A program made the translations under genes and the position numbers. The notes below the pieces were generated by a model. The model ran no database searches, had not been told where the DNA came from, and saw only the letters and a list, made by a program, of their open reading frames with translations. Positions 12,201 to 24,019 of a DNA stretch of 64,000 nucleotides are shown piece after piece (the stretch's first letter is position 1; each line of letters opens with the position of its first letter). Source of the stretch: Arcuatula senhousia (Eukaryota > Mollusca > Bivalvia > Mytilida > Mytilidae); NCBI GenBank assembly GCA_963971305.1, contig OZ020306.1, positions 65,569,022 to 65,633,021 of the forward strand. Reading direction: 5' to 3'.

Positions 12201-15200
12201 CCTTTCCGTCAAAGATTCTAAAATTATACTTTTCGTTCAGCGAGTGCCTTTCGGCCTTAAATGTCATAGTTAAACGTAAGAAAACCGAGTTCTGGTTATG
12301 AAAACAGAGGAATTATTGTATGTTTGATTGTATTTTATTGGTTCGAACCAGTTCCAGACCTGGTGGTCTAGTGTAAAAGATAAAAGAACAATATTTTATT
12401 AATATGTTTTAAAAAGATGAAGCAGCAAATCACAGTGTGATGTTATTAAATTTTACAACGCAAAAACATTATAAAACAGTTACTTCTTTTTGTTTTAGCA
12501 ATAAAGCTTTGTAAATTAATATTGCAAAGGAAAATCTGCTTATTTTCCGTTAAGCCACTGGTCACAAGTATAAACTTTAAGATATTTTGCTCTAAAATTG
12601 ATTTTAACGTTGCCTTTATGCCTATATATGATTCTGACCATTAATATGTTAAATTCAAAACCCCAAACAATTTAATTATTTTAAACAGAATTTACAGATA
12701 ATAAATGCTTTCTTAAAAAAATATAATGAAAATATATTTTTTTTTCAGTGTTTCGTACATGTAATATATAATTTATGTCGACTATTATAATCCCAAGATA
12801 CAAAAGACGTTAAGGTTAGTGAGGACACCTGTCATGTGACCAAAAACGGCTAAAAATGCAAAAAACAAGTGCAAATGTCACAAATACCTTGAAACTTGTG
12901 TTAAATAGTTTCATTTAATAAAACTTGATCAAAATAAATTAATTTTAATACAAATTAAACAACATTCCTTCATAAATAAAATTTTCAAATAAAACAAGGG
13001 AGATAATCCATTTGAAAAATGGCCAAAAAATTACAAAGATTTCTATTGTAGAAAGAAAAGTAAGCTGGTGACCCCCAGTTTTTATTGATTTATTTCAAAA
13101 TATATTGTATTTCATTGATTTTTATCAAATAAAAATAAAATTTAAATTCGTGGATTTTTTCTGCGACAAGATTTTATGCTAATTATTTGGCCTTTCCTAT
13201 GTAATCTATAGTAATTTGAGCCTTAATTTTGGGAAAACAAGCCTGGAAAGGGGGTCCAATATTTTTACACAAGATAAAGTATATACCTAATATTAATATA
13301 TTAAAAAATTTGACATTTTAAATTCGGCATTATTTTTAGGGTTAGGTGTCCTCACTAACCTTAATTAACAGTAATTAATCTAAGCTAACGGGAAACATTT
13401 GACATCTTTTAACCATAAAAGGGTCGCAGCATTTGATTTATACTTTATCTGAAAACAACGATTTTAAGATGAACATTGAATGATTTCGAAGTAGCTTTTG
13501 GGACCAATATGCCCCCTTGGAGATTTTCCAAAATCGGCGAGTAATCGAGCACTAATGTGATGGAATGATATATTGATGATGAACACTACCCCCTGACCAG
13601 CTGCAATGCATGTCAGATTCATTAGCCCTGTCAATTTTACATCACGGTCAGCGTGAAATGAACACTTTATCGCCAACTAATGGCCACGAATTAGTCGGCC
13701 CATTATCATTGATTCATCGTTATCTTGTACGTCTTTGAAACATTATCAGTATGTTGCAAATTTTATGGAATTTTGATAAGTTGTTGATGCATTCTATTAT
13801 GTCATATAGAATGGAAAGAGAAATGTTTCAAGATGTTTTAAATACTGGAAATTTTTTAATGTTATCATTTGGTAGTAACGGCATGTCACGTTCATTTGGT
13901 TTTTGTTAATCGTGTTTTAAACTACCCAACTATTAAAACGGAGTTATATTGAGAAGAGAATACCATTGGAACCTAATTTGCACACTGAGTGAAAGGCAAA
14001 TAACTATAAAAAATAAATTATTCTAATATTTTGATGTAAGGGAGTAAAATTAATCAAAAGTAATATAAAATACTAGAAAGATCAATTTCCATAGACAAAA
14101 TGCGGACTTAATAATGAAGATATTCCGATTAGTATTTACACCCCCTGTAACCGTGTACAGCTAAAAATGATTTTTCCCTGATTCGGTGTACAGATTATCT
14201 CTGATTGAGTACTGATTTTCACCTGATTTTGTACTGATTTTACCCTGATTTCTTCACATGTCATCCCTTATCTTAAGTTTGATGAGCCCTGCTGGTAAAT
14301 TTGATACAGTTAATTAAATGTATGTGTGCAGTGGTCATTAATGGCCAGTGGTCTGACCTTAAATCACTTTTGTGTTACACATCTGCTCCAGTTGGCTTGT
14401 TTACATTCATAAATATTAGAAAAAAGCTTGTAATAGACACAGTTTTAGAGATTTGTTGCAGTACTGCATAGTTGCAATATTGGTAAGTTTATTTTACATC
14501 ATTTTAATAAAAAAATAATAATAAACAAACAAAAAATATTGATAACTTTGTAAATATAATTCACATGGTTCAGTGTACAGATTAGCCCTGATTTCTAATT
14601 TGAAATACTGATTTTCCCTGATTGTAATACAGATTTTCCCTGATCTTGAATATATTTAATATCAAATATCATAGAGACAAGTTTGTATTAATCTTTCTTA
14701 TTTTAATTATAAATCAAACAATTAGTAAAAAACCCATATTTAACTTTTAGTAATGGCAGAAAATAGTATAATAACGTTCGAAAATGGCAATGAAGTGCTC
14801 CAAGAGTCTGACAAAGAAGATGAAAATCAGGCAATGGACCCAGTTCATTTACAAAGGAATTCCCCAGGGCCAGGAACCAGCAGCGGTGTGACTCAAGACA
14901 AACAAAGAGCAACCCAACAGTGTGATCAGTGCTCATACAAATGTAACTTTAAAAGTAACTTGCTAAGACATAAGCGAATGGTGCACAATAATAATCATTA
15001 TGGTAATTTTGTCTGTAAGGAATGCGGGAAGGCTGTAAATAGTGAAGATGAGTTGAAAATCCACAGAAAACAACACGACAATAAACTGTTTTGTGATAAA
15101 TGTGGGAAAATGTACACATCCAAAAAGGGAAAATGCAACCATAAAAAAAGTGTACATGAATCGGAGGAGGGAAAATATAAGTGCAGTATATGTGGAAAGA

Positions 15201-18200
15201 CATTCACTATACAGGACACATTAACAAACGCCATAATTTGTTACCATTTGAATGTCCAAAGTGTAGAAAGGGATTTGCCTACAAGTCAAATCAACAAAGG
15301 CACTTCCAAACATGCAGTGGAAACAAAGAATGCAAATGTGACACAGTATTTTCACCAGCCTTGGTAACTTGAAAGAACATTGCATGAAAGCATGTGGCAG
15401 AAAAAAGATACTCATGTCTTTGTGGTAAATTTTTTAAGTGTAAATCTTCCCTGAACAAGCACAGACAAAACTGTAGAATTTGAAATGATACTGTTTTAAT
15501 TTCATGTTTTTCAAGTTTATGGAATTGAATGACTAATAAAGTTGTTTGTCTCTAAACATCTGATACATCGGTTAGTCCATGTCTCAAATGTGGAAGAATT
15601 TAACTTTCATCCCGTCTCTGGTACTTTCTTACACCAGACACCCCTTTTGAAGGTTCATTTGGTAATTCTTTTTTAGGTGTCCGGTCTGCTTTGTCTTCTT
15701 CTGTGTCTTTTGCATCAATTAAGGTTCTCTTTGATTTGGGAACAGTTTCATCTCTTTTGTCAGGAATCTCTACTTCAGGTACTACTGGCGAATATGCAGA
15801 CTTTGTTTTCTTGAGAATTTTTTGTGGGGTATTAATTGATGCTTTGCATAAGATAATGTTTTCTCCTTGAATTTCGATGCTTCTGTTATCATTGCAGAAT
15901 TGCTTTGGAATGTATGAGTAAGTTCTGACTCTGTAACTGGACTCTGATTCTGAACTGGAGTCATCTTTTCTCCAAACTTTTAATTTCTCAGTGTAATGAT
16001 TCTGTTCATGATGTTTTACAATGTCTCCAAATAAAATAAATTTGGCCAAACAGTAGTAGCATTTGTAGCCTGGCATATTCCTGAAAGAAATATATGATGT
16101 GTTAAAATAATTTTTCAAAACGACCAAGAAAATATTAAAATCACTTGATGATAAAAATCAGGGATAATCAGTAATTTTCTTATCTGATCAGGGACAATCT
16201 GTACCTTCATCGGGGATAATCAGCACACCTCTTAGAATATTCAAAAATCGAATTATTTTTTATCTACACTATTAGATGGAAGTACAAGTTATGCAATAAT
16301 ACAAGAAACCATATTTCTTTAGTAATATCTATTTAACAGAATTGTAAGACTTTTTCAAATAGAGTAAATCTACTTACCATAGTCATTTACTTGAGGATTT
16401 TCACAAAATTGTCTTTGTATACATCTATTTTTGTGTAAATCTGCATTCCAAAGGTGTTGCACCACAGGCAATAGTGTGGAAAGCTTAATTAATGTCATAT
16501 TGATAAGATTATGGTCAGCAATACTTTAATTTACTTATCTTTCTGAAGCCAGCATGAAATAAATCAGTACTAATCAGTGCTTAATCAGGGAAAATCAGTA
16601 TGTGAATCAGGGAAAAATCATTTTTAGCTGTACACGGTTACAGGGGGTGATTTATCACAATGAAATACACATCCTTATCAAAGATCAAAGAAATAAAATG
16701 CATAATATGTTTATTTCCATTACAATGAAATGCAGAAACTTGACCCATGGTATATAAGATACAGAAACGCGGCGGGAATGACTTCTGAAGAAATCCGGAA
16801 TTTGGCCAGAAAACAAAGCTAGCCGTTAGTTTTCAGTATAAACAAACAGAATTTTCGAATCTTATTTGAGGTGATAATATGTAGATGGCAGAGATAAATG
16901 GGTATTTGATAATTTAAAATAAAGCATTGATAGATTTGCTTGTTTTAGATCTCTTAGGGAAAGATTAAAAGGTTTTCCTGGTGAGTGTTTCTTATCCAAA
17001 AGATGCACGATTTTTCAGTACAATTATCCTTAATTTATAGCGCCGAAAAATAACATGAACACAAGTGAAAGTTGAAATATTTATGGATATTTTTGTATGA
17101 AAAGGTTAAGTTTAAAAATCGTTCTTCTTATTGTTATTTTCAGAGTCGGATAAATTAATTAAGAAATTACTTAGTTGTGATTAACATGTTTTATGTTTTT
17201 CCCATATTTATAGGTATAATGAACCAATTGTGAGCTTTTTAAATAAAAAAAACAATTAATAGTATAAAAATGCTTCAGATTTTCCTGAGATAATTATAAA
17301 CCCACAAATTTGTTATGATATTATCAAAATTTTCCAAAAGGACTTTCACTGAAAATGTGTATTATATTATATTTTATTTTTTCTGCAAATAAATCGTGAC
17401 ATTTCATTCCCCTCATACAAATCGAATACACAAATCATTATAGACAGAAATTTGTATGTTTAGACACTGAATTATTGACACAAGGTATTATCTTCTCAGA
17501 GTTAATGAAAATAAGGACTTCATTATGTCATAACTAATGAATATAACCCTATATTCATTTATTCACCGCGGGATTCCGCCTTTCGTATTTTATCTGACCG
17601 GGACACCTACTGTTTTAGCAACACCCGGTATCTGACGCTATAAGCACTTTATCCCGTGCCAAGTCATAATGATTGGAACTTGAAACTGCTTGAAATTTAG
17701 ACAAAATTTGTAGGACTTTGTAAAATATGAAATGTTGTTTTCTTTTTAGACGAAACCGCAGATGTATAATCTCAAAATTTCAAAGAATTTGATGAATTTG
17801 ACAAGAATTTAACGAAATCGTGTCAAAATTTTTATATTTAATTATTCATTTTCATTGCTATGGCTATTTTTTTATTTGCTCCTATTACCCGGAAATTTAA
17901 AAAACACACGAAATCCATACAAAGAAATTAATACACGTTGAAAAAAAGAAAAAAACAAACTTTAATACTATATCAGATGTTTGATATCAAAATGACCAAT
18001 TCTCAAACTAGTCTAAAATAGTTTATGATATTAATTTTAATTACGGAACTTAGCTATTTGATCGCTTGATATTTTTTTCTGCTGCTTGTAAAGATTCGTC
18101 GGAGACACCAAAATAAAGAAATAAAATAATTATTCAAATCTTATCTTTTCACGCAGGTTGGTAAGCGTAATTTATTTCTTTTTTTATTTTTATTATCAAA

Positions 18201-20438
18201 AACTTCAGTCTCCCAAGCAAAGGCAACTTTCACGAGATAGTGTCAATTTTTATAAGATTTATTTGCGAACTTCATGTTCTACCAAACGGTTTTTATAAAT
18301 GACAAAATACATTTGGTTTTTACAAAATTCTCAGTAATATATATACTACTCTGTGAAAAAATGGTCATATAGTAAAAAAATCATTTTTAAAGGTGCAGGT
18401 ACTGGTCAATATTCTCAATATTTTTTATTATAAATCTATTTAATGGTTTGATTAAAAACAGAGTTTCTGCTTTTTTAAAACCAGCATTAACCTATGCAAG
18501 AAAATTGTTTAGACTTGTCATATGTTGCATAGAATTAAATGAATTATACTTTAGTTATGCATGTATAAGTTAAGCAAGATAAATATATTTACAAGAAAAA
18601 AAAATGTAAAAAAAACTTTTTCCTGAAAAACATACGGTATATTTTCATAACAGTAAACCCTAAACCCGTCGAATTTCTAATATTTGAATGATTATTTTCA
18701 GAAATAAAATAATGCCTCCCCCTGTTGCACATAATTCGCATGGTGCGGATTAAAAAAGATGTATATGAAATAATTAAATGTTGTGAGTTCGATCCTTGCT
18801 GAAGGCACTCTCAGAAGATTTTTAGGGTTGAAATTACAGTAACATTGTTTCATTTATATTAGAAATTCATAAAAATAATTAAAGATATTTATGTAAATCT
18901 TAGAAAAATAGCGAAACAAGGCTTTTACGGACATGCTTAATCTTTAGTTTTTGTTGTATTATATTATCTACTGTAAGGTTTATCAATTTATATTGCCTTG
19001 GTTTTTGTCTAGCAAATTAAACAATTTTCCAATTCTCAAACTACTTTTATTTAGAAAAGAATTATTTCAAATATTATTTTTTTATTGATTAAACTTCAAT
19101 GAATAGAATTAAATACTTCAATTTAGTTGATGTCTATCGATAACTATTGTCTAAAAGTATATATTTAATATTTTTGGTGTTAATCACTTATCTATAGAAT
19201 AACAAAACACTATATCACCCATTATTTTTTTCAACCTTCATCAATCATCCTTTGCCCAAGGAGACGGGAAATTCTTTCTAAAAGTTTCACCAAATAAATA
19301 AATAAATAAACAAATAACATAAAATAAAAAAATAATGGAAAAATATTGAGAACAGGAAAAAGAAATAAATACCTGATAAGGAAGTGATATCCATCACCTC
19401 GCCTGAACTGGCTGGATTGTGGCCGTACGGAGAATTATCACCAGATGTCGGAGACATACTGTGTAGGGAACCAGTACTTCCGGATGGACTGATCTGCTGC
19501 TGTTTCAAATATGTCCTCTGCGCGTTCCATGAATTGGAAATGTTCTGCATAGCATTATGATCTCTATCATATAAAGGTGCGGACAAATTATTGGAATTTG
19601 CCAAATGATAGTCATTCTCCATTCCCGGCACCGGGCACCCGGTTGTGCCGTAACGTCCGTTAACGGTCATGTTAAAGCTGCAATTTACATTCACATTTGG
19701 TGTTTGTGGCATCGGTGAAAAGTTACAATGAGGGGACTGCATTATGTGGTTATTTGTGTCGTAAGATTGTGGCATGGCTCCGGCGCACGACATGTTCATG
19801 CTTGGCATATTGTTACTCTGGTGAAATAAGTCATAATGTGGTCCCATCATATTTGGGGCTGTATTCATGCCCAGCATTCCGAACGGTTTTAACGCCTGAC
19901 ATTTTCTTCGGAAACCTCTTGGTCTTCTCCTGAAAGATCCCTCTTCAAACATAAACTCAGCGCCTGGATCAACGGTCCAGTAATGTCCCTTTCCCGGTCG
20001 ACCCAATCCTTTGGGCAGTTTAATGAAGCACTCGTTCAATGACAGGTTATGACGGACGGAGTTTTTCCATCCTTGGTAGGCTCCTCTAAAGAACGGAAAT
20101 CTTTGCTGTAGAAACTGGTAAATTTCACTTAGAGTACATCTTTTGTTCGGAGAAGCTTGAATGGCCATAACTATCAAGGCAATATACGAATATGGCGGCT
20201 TTTCCTGTCGTCTGACTCCAACTCCAGATTTTTTGGCACCTTTCTGATCTGTCGTCTGCGAATCCGGACTGAGTGGACAATTTGTCGTCGTCGAAATCTC
20301 CTCCGAACTGTCATCTGAATCATTCTCATCGTCCGATACGTCTGGTTCAATTTTCGGAACAAATTTGTCGTCTGCTGAAGGCGGTAGAATTTGCATTTGT
20401 CTAAGTTCTACGATCTCATTTGTACACAAATCTTCCAT
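9142..20438 (-). CDS. FoxF: FoxF forkhead transcription factor, two exons (20438-19373, 9269-9142)
   Basis: This encodes a 397-aa nuclear DNA-binding protein. Residues 1-78 are acidic and Ser/Asp-rich. The forkhead domain spans about 79-178, with [16 protein letters not shown] at its start and recognition helix [19 protein letters not shown] at 123-141. The [16 protein letters not shown] basic tail after the domain is the FoxF signature; FoxC, FoxL1 and FoxQ1 differ there. A TYLKQQ-(I)SP motif precedes the intron, as SYIKQQPLSP does in vertebrate FoxF. Exon 1 ends in phase 1 and joins exon 2, which encodes a tail with CDRK, GMAS and a final CSM, like the vertebrate FoxF C-terminus (CDRK, AMAS, final CVM). 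The start was set at the ATG at 20438 (AACAACATGG context); upstream the frame continues only from a TTG. FoxF is known to control visceral (splanchnic) mesoderm and muscle. No FoxC, FoxL1 or FoxQ1 is seen nearby. Confidence 0.93.
9347..9366. repeat. (TA)n microsatellite
   Basis: An alternating TA run within the FoxF intron, about 80 bp from the exon 2 acceptor. Confidence 0.8.
10610..11670. mobile_element. Foldback-type DNA element with 9-bp target duplication (Mutator-like?)
   Basis: The ends are inverted copies of GGGTATGTGTAAAATGCAAA. Each is followed by an arm of tandem GAGAAAC/GAAACATA units (10630-10705) or the reverse complement (11570-11650). The 9-bp sequence AAATATAAT flanks both sides exactly (10601-10609 and 11671-11679). 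No transposase frame is inside, so it is non-autonomous. A 9-bp duplication suits Mutator-like or Rehavkus elements; the superfamily is an inference. Confidence 0.8.
12814..13360. mobile_element. MITE flanked by TTAA in the FoxF intron
   Basis: The 17-bp termini GGTTAGTGAGGACACCT are perfect inverted repeats. TTAA sits on each side (12810-12813 and 13361-13364), pointing to piggyBac- or Kolobok-type mobilisation. The 547-bp interior is noncoding and AT-rich. Confidence 0.82.
14753..15483 (+). pseudogene. Multi-C2H2 zinc-finger gene carried by the TIR element, frameshifted
   Basis: ATG at 14753 lies two bases after a TTTTAG acceptor (14749-14750). A donor GGTAAGTTT at 14483 suggests a 5' UTR intron. 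About 55 residues of acidic lead precede C2H2 fingers starting [22 protein letters not shown] and CSICGKTF. The frame then shifts near 15215-15235, continues with finger 5 (CPKCRKGF, C2HC), and shifts again near 15350 and 15405 through finger-like CKCDTVF and CLCGKFF units to TGA at 15481. Seven fingers in three frames imply at least three indels, or unannotated introns. AATAAA follows at 15535. It is probably a DNA-binding protein of the element. Confidence 0.75.
15600..16076 (-). CDS. Single-finger Ser/Lys-rich protein carried by the TIR element
   Basis: 158 aa. I start it at ATG 16076, just after the acceptor TTTCTTTCAG|GAAT (AG at 16082-16081); the longer open frame upstream would read intron. 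A donor ATG|GTAAGTAG near 16379 offers a non-coding first exon. Residues about 5-26 form one C2H2 finger (CYYC...H...H). The rest is charged, with Ser/Glu and Lys/Asp-rich stretches and no known domain. It converges with the finger gene on the other strand, their stops 117 bp apart. The frame is intact, unlike its partner. Function unknown; a DNA-binding accessory protein is a guess. Confidence 0.6.
   Translation of the reverse strand: MPGYKCYYCLAKFILFGDIVKHHEQNHYTEKLKVWRKDDSSSESESSYRVRTYSYIPKQFCNDNRSIEIQGENIILCKASINTPQKILKKTKSAYSPVVPEVEIPDKRDETVPKSKRTLIDAKDTEEDKADRTPKKELPNEPSKGVSGVRKYQRRDES
16655..19372. other. 5' part of the FoxF intron, no gene recognised
   Basis: AT-rich DNA. A tRNA-like GAGTTCGATCC patch lies at 18784-18794 without a convincing partner box. 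No other complete element was recognised. Confidence 0.45.
19373..20438 (-). CDS. FoxF: FoxF exon 1 (N-terminus, forkhead domain, central region)
   Basis: 1066 nt, 355 codons plus one base. The donor reads CAG|GTATTT at 19373/19372. If translation is carried past the donor it becomes a hydrophobic Phe/Tyr-rich string, as expected of intron sequence. The Asn/Met/Ser-rich stretch after the forkhead domain is typical of a FoxF activation region. Confidence 0.95.
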
Positions 20439-23207
20439 GTTGTTTATTATTGTTCTTGCGCAAATTGTAAACAATAGTAAACAGAATTCGTATAAACAGA
20501 GTCTAATCAGCTCACTTCAAAAGTGGATTTTAGTATCAATATTTTTGTTAAGTTTTAAACAATCCAAATTCAATCAAAGCCGGAAGAAAGTGAAAAAATT
20601 GAAAATCAATCTTTTCCGAAATCAAGAATTCTTATCGTTTCGTTGATTTCTTGTAAGACACGGTTTTCTGAGATTAAGATAATACCGAAATTGATCCTAC
20701 TTTTATGCATAATTTGGCACGGGAATTAACAAAGAAAGTGATGCTGCTGTATCACCCATCGAGAATTTTGATTGGTCAGTCGGCCTGCTGCTGGGAGGGT
20801 ACTTTCTAGTCTGTTGCGATAATCGGCAGCTCTCGGTAATAAACTGTTTCAATATACATTTATATCTATGAAAAATAAAGTTTACTGTTTTATTTAAAAT
20901 TGATACAAATATTTTGATAGTTTTCGTCAAATGCTAATAATGAAACGAAACTGCGATCTTTAAATAAATTGTTTAATGTGTAAATTGCTCTTCACACAAA
21001 CAATTAGGTAAAAACATAAATATATGAGATAAACCCAAAATATTATTTCAGCAAATAAACACCCAGCAAAAAATTAAATATATACCAAAACAGTTGTTTC
21101 GAGAGGAATTTTGGATCAATGAAAAAGTAAAAAAAAAGCCGAATTAAAAAAGTAAAAAATAATAGAAAACTTTTTTCTTTATAATAGAAAATAACAAGTT
21201 TGCGCAATTAAAATAAAAGAATATTTATACAAAATAAGCGATCATTTTAAGTATTTTAGAAAACACATTTTTCTCTTTAAAAACATGTGAACTAAAGGTA
21301 TGCTGCAAGGATGAGAAATACATTTTAAAGAATATTTCAATTCACTGTCTACAAATATACATTTTATGTCTTAAAAATGGCTTGTTCTAATATTAGAAAT
21401 GTGCGCATTGATCGCATTAGAATCGTTTTTTCTTTCCAAATTTTTTTTTTAAAGAATGTTTTAGAGAGAATAAAGTTGATGAAACAAGCTTGAGATAAAA
21501 AAAAATGGCTTTTACATGTAGTCGGTTCATGAACAGAATTTTCTTTCTGATATACTTCAAGAATAATTGATGTTTGTTATTTTGTCTTTCCTTAGAATTT
21601 TCTTTTGGATGTTTCGGACCCAACTCATTCCGGACATGTTTCACATACATTTTTTGTACATTTGCATACCGTTTCGGAATTCCAGAATATGTACATTTTT
21701 GTAATATTTCATCGGAAACCTTTTGATCACTATCTACAAGCATGCATGTACGGCTTAATTATGTAAGATATAAATGTATTGTGAATATTAATTAATAATA
21801 CATGCAAGTAAAATTTTCGGTAGAATCTAAGGAAATGCACACACACAAAAAAGCAATGGATATTTTATTCTACAAAACAAGTCTCAAGAAATTAAGCAAT
21901 TCGATCAAAACATTCAGTACAAAATTATCCATAAAGTAGACCTAAAATATCTCCAGAATTTATATGTATTTATATATATCTATAAATATGAAAAAAAAAT
22001 CAAAATCAAACTTCCAAACTAAAGAAATGAAGATTCCAGGTTCTCCGAACGGGTGAGTAGTTCCTGGTTGTTGCATCCTACCTTTCGCGTTAAGGAGGTC
22101 AGAAGTTGAGGACAAGATTAAGACTAAGCTAACCGAATTACACTTAAATTGTGATTTAACTACTTTTAAGAGAGATATATCAGATTCCGGTGTCAGCAGT
22201 CGTGACATTAAGAAAATGACGTGATTTACAACTTCCAAATATGTTTCCCATCATTATCTTCGCGTCCATCTTCAGTTAGCAGACGGCACATTGCACGAGA
22301 GTTTCTGCGTAATTATATATCATCAGAAATCATTCTCGACAAATTGGTCACACCTATCTCATAAGTTTTCATAATCAGCCAATCAGAATATCATTTTTCG
22401 ATCATAGGTTATCTGTTATCCGCGGCATGGTTTCGTAAAAAAGAGCTATTAAGGATTTGCAGAAAATGACACATGTGAAATATTGGTTGTGCTTAATTCA
22501 TCCATGCCACACACGCCGCTTATCGCTTCTTTATAGTGATGACATACTTTTAATGATGCTTTGATTTTAATTTTTTTAAAAGTTTTTTGCTATAATTTTA
22601 CACGGATTATCAGCACGAAAAACTCCCATAGATGTCGAAGTTCATCTCAGAAAAACATATATATTCTGCCATTAAACAGCAGACGTAAGAATGTGTTCGT
22701 CAGGCATAAAAATATATTTCTTCTTTTCAAAGAGTGACTATACGGCATCAATGTTTTATATCAGAGTGATGAACGGAACCTCTTGAAATTACCACACTGA
22801 CAAATTGTTATTTTATCTTAATTTACTTCAAATATCCTGTATCGCCAACCAACGAATTAAGTTTTTTTTTCTGATGCAAACGTGATGTTTGTTGGTGGTT
22901 TCATAAATGTAAACTAAAATCAATCGGTCATTTTAGTGCTTGTTAGTTCGTACGCCCGACGTCTGCCATTCCTTCCTGCTGTCCACTATAAGAACATTTT
23001 TTGTAATCCCTTCTGTCAAAATTCGAATTTTAAGGCTAAAATCTATCTTGTATAATGCTCTTATGCATTTCTTATTTTTCTGTTGCTGAAATGTTTTGAA
23101 GCCCTTTTGGGGTTTCCGGTACTTATCCAAGGGCCATGGATTTCTTTCTTTCACTAAACAATAAACAACAATTTAAAAAGAATTACAGCTTATATAACCC
23201 TATCCTC
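20439..23207. other. FoxF upstream region and intergenic DNA
   Basis: This contains the FoxF 5' UTR and promoter, but no TATA box or initiator could be assigned with confidence. A 108-residue Lys-rich minus frame at 21743-21417 has no recognisable domain and is not called. Confidence 0.4.
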
Positions 23208-23395
23208 GAATCAGTCTCCCCTGCAAAATATTTAGGCATTAAAATGAAACAAATCAAATAAAGTAACACTCAGAAGGGAACAAAGCACTAGCTAGGATTT
23301 TTAAAACGAAACCTCAAAACATCAAACCAACATATCAAAACAAAGGCGTACAAAGCTCTTGTCAGGCCCAAACTTGAGAAAAATCTTCTATAGTT
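23208..23395 (+). pseudogene. LINE reverse transcriptase remnant
   Basis: In broken frames it reads AKYLGI..., GFLKRNLK and KALVRPKLE. These are the conserved post-RT block of jockey/CR1-like LINEs, also present in the intact LINE at the left edge. Frameshifts and stops show decay. Confidence 0.65.
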
Positions 23396-23464
23396 GAAAT
23401 ATACAACAAAGAACTGCTCGATACTCCATATTTTCGCATATTGTGAGTTATCTCCCATTTGCAG

Positions 23465-23571
23465 AATTACAAATACCAAAACGCGGGTATAAACGGTTAA
23501 TTTGGATATGCTATATATCGATATTTCAAGGAGTAACCTCTCATCAGTAGCATTTGATTCAAAACATTGGA
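23465..23571. repeat. 107-bp direct repeat, copy 1
   Basis: It runs from AATTACAAATACC to CAAAACATTGGA and is repeated at 23848-23954 with one difference (CTATATATCG against CTTTATATCG). It sits at the decayed end of the LINE remnant. Confidence 0.9.
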
Positions 23572-23847
23572 AGGTCATATTCCAAAACTGTTGAAAACGA
23601 AAAGTACTCAAAACCAAAACGTTCGAACAAGGCAGCCAAATCCAGCACCAAGGATATCGACCATGTGCATTACAAGGAAAGTAACCTGGTGTTTTAAACA
23701 ATTTTGAATTTAAAAATCGGAAATTTCTGCGACAAATATATTTGAAATTTTATGGTAAATCGTGTCAGACAAGTCTGACAACCAGGCTTGTGATTACCCT
23801 CGGGGACCTCTGGTCCACCAGCAGCAGTTATCGCCCAGTGGTTTCAA

Positions 23848-23954
23848 AATTACAAATACCAAAACGCGGGTATAAACGGTTAATTTGGATATGCTTTATA
23901 TCGATATTTCAAGGAGTAACCTCTCATCAGTAGCATTTGATTCAAAACATTGGA
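23848..23954. repeat. 107-bp direct repeat, copy 2
   Basis: Same length as copy 1 and one base different; the copies start 383 bp apart. The sequence between them is not duplicated. Confidence 0.9.
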
Positions 23955-24019
23955 TTGACTGTTCGATTTTCAAAATATCCCATTAACCAAATTTCATCTT
24001 GTTTTTACCTATATTTTTC

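Larger units (their letters stand above)
14139..16649. mobile_element. 2.5 kb TIR element carrying two convergent zinc-finger genes
   Basis: The ends are 46-bp perfect inverted repeats starting CACCCCCTGTAACCGTG. ATTTA flanks both ends (14134-14138 and 16650-16654), a candidate 5-bp target duplication. Inside each end there are several subterminal copies of an ACTGATTTTCCCTGATT-like unit, inverted between the two sides. The plus strand carries a multi-C2H2-finger reading frame (14753-15483, frameshifted). The minus strand carries a one-finger, Ser/Lys-rich protein (16076-15600). Each start follows a good splice acceptor, and a matching donor lies upstream (14483 plus; 16379 minus). I recognise no transposase. 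A CAC end with a 5-bp duplication recalls Transib-type elements, but the rest of the end does not match their consensus, so the superfamily stays open. Confidence 0.85.

Noticed and set aside
12340..12376. tRNA-like GGTTCGAACC plus TGGTCTAGTG
   Set aside because: The boxes are in the wrong order and no cloverleaf can be drawn.
14703..15415. Minus-strand Phe/His-rich frames
   Set aside because: Antisense shadows of the C2H2 finger gene.
18775..18810. tRNA B-box-like GAGTTCGATCC, possible SINE head
   Set aside because: No A box at the right distance and no second copy in the window.
19287..19372. Extension of the FoxF open frame past residue 355
   Set aside because: It follows a good donor (CAG|GTATTT) and turns into Phe/Tyr/Ile runs; the true tail is exon 2 at 9269-9142.
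20439..20474. Longer FoxF N-terminus from 20474
   Set aside because: That codon is TTG; the first ATG, in good context, is at 20438.
21417..21743. 108-residue Lys-rich minus frame upstream of FoxF
   Set aside because: No recognisable domain, and the tail is low complexity from an AT-rich stretch.
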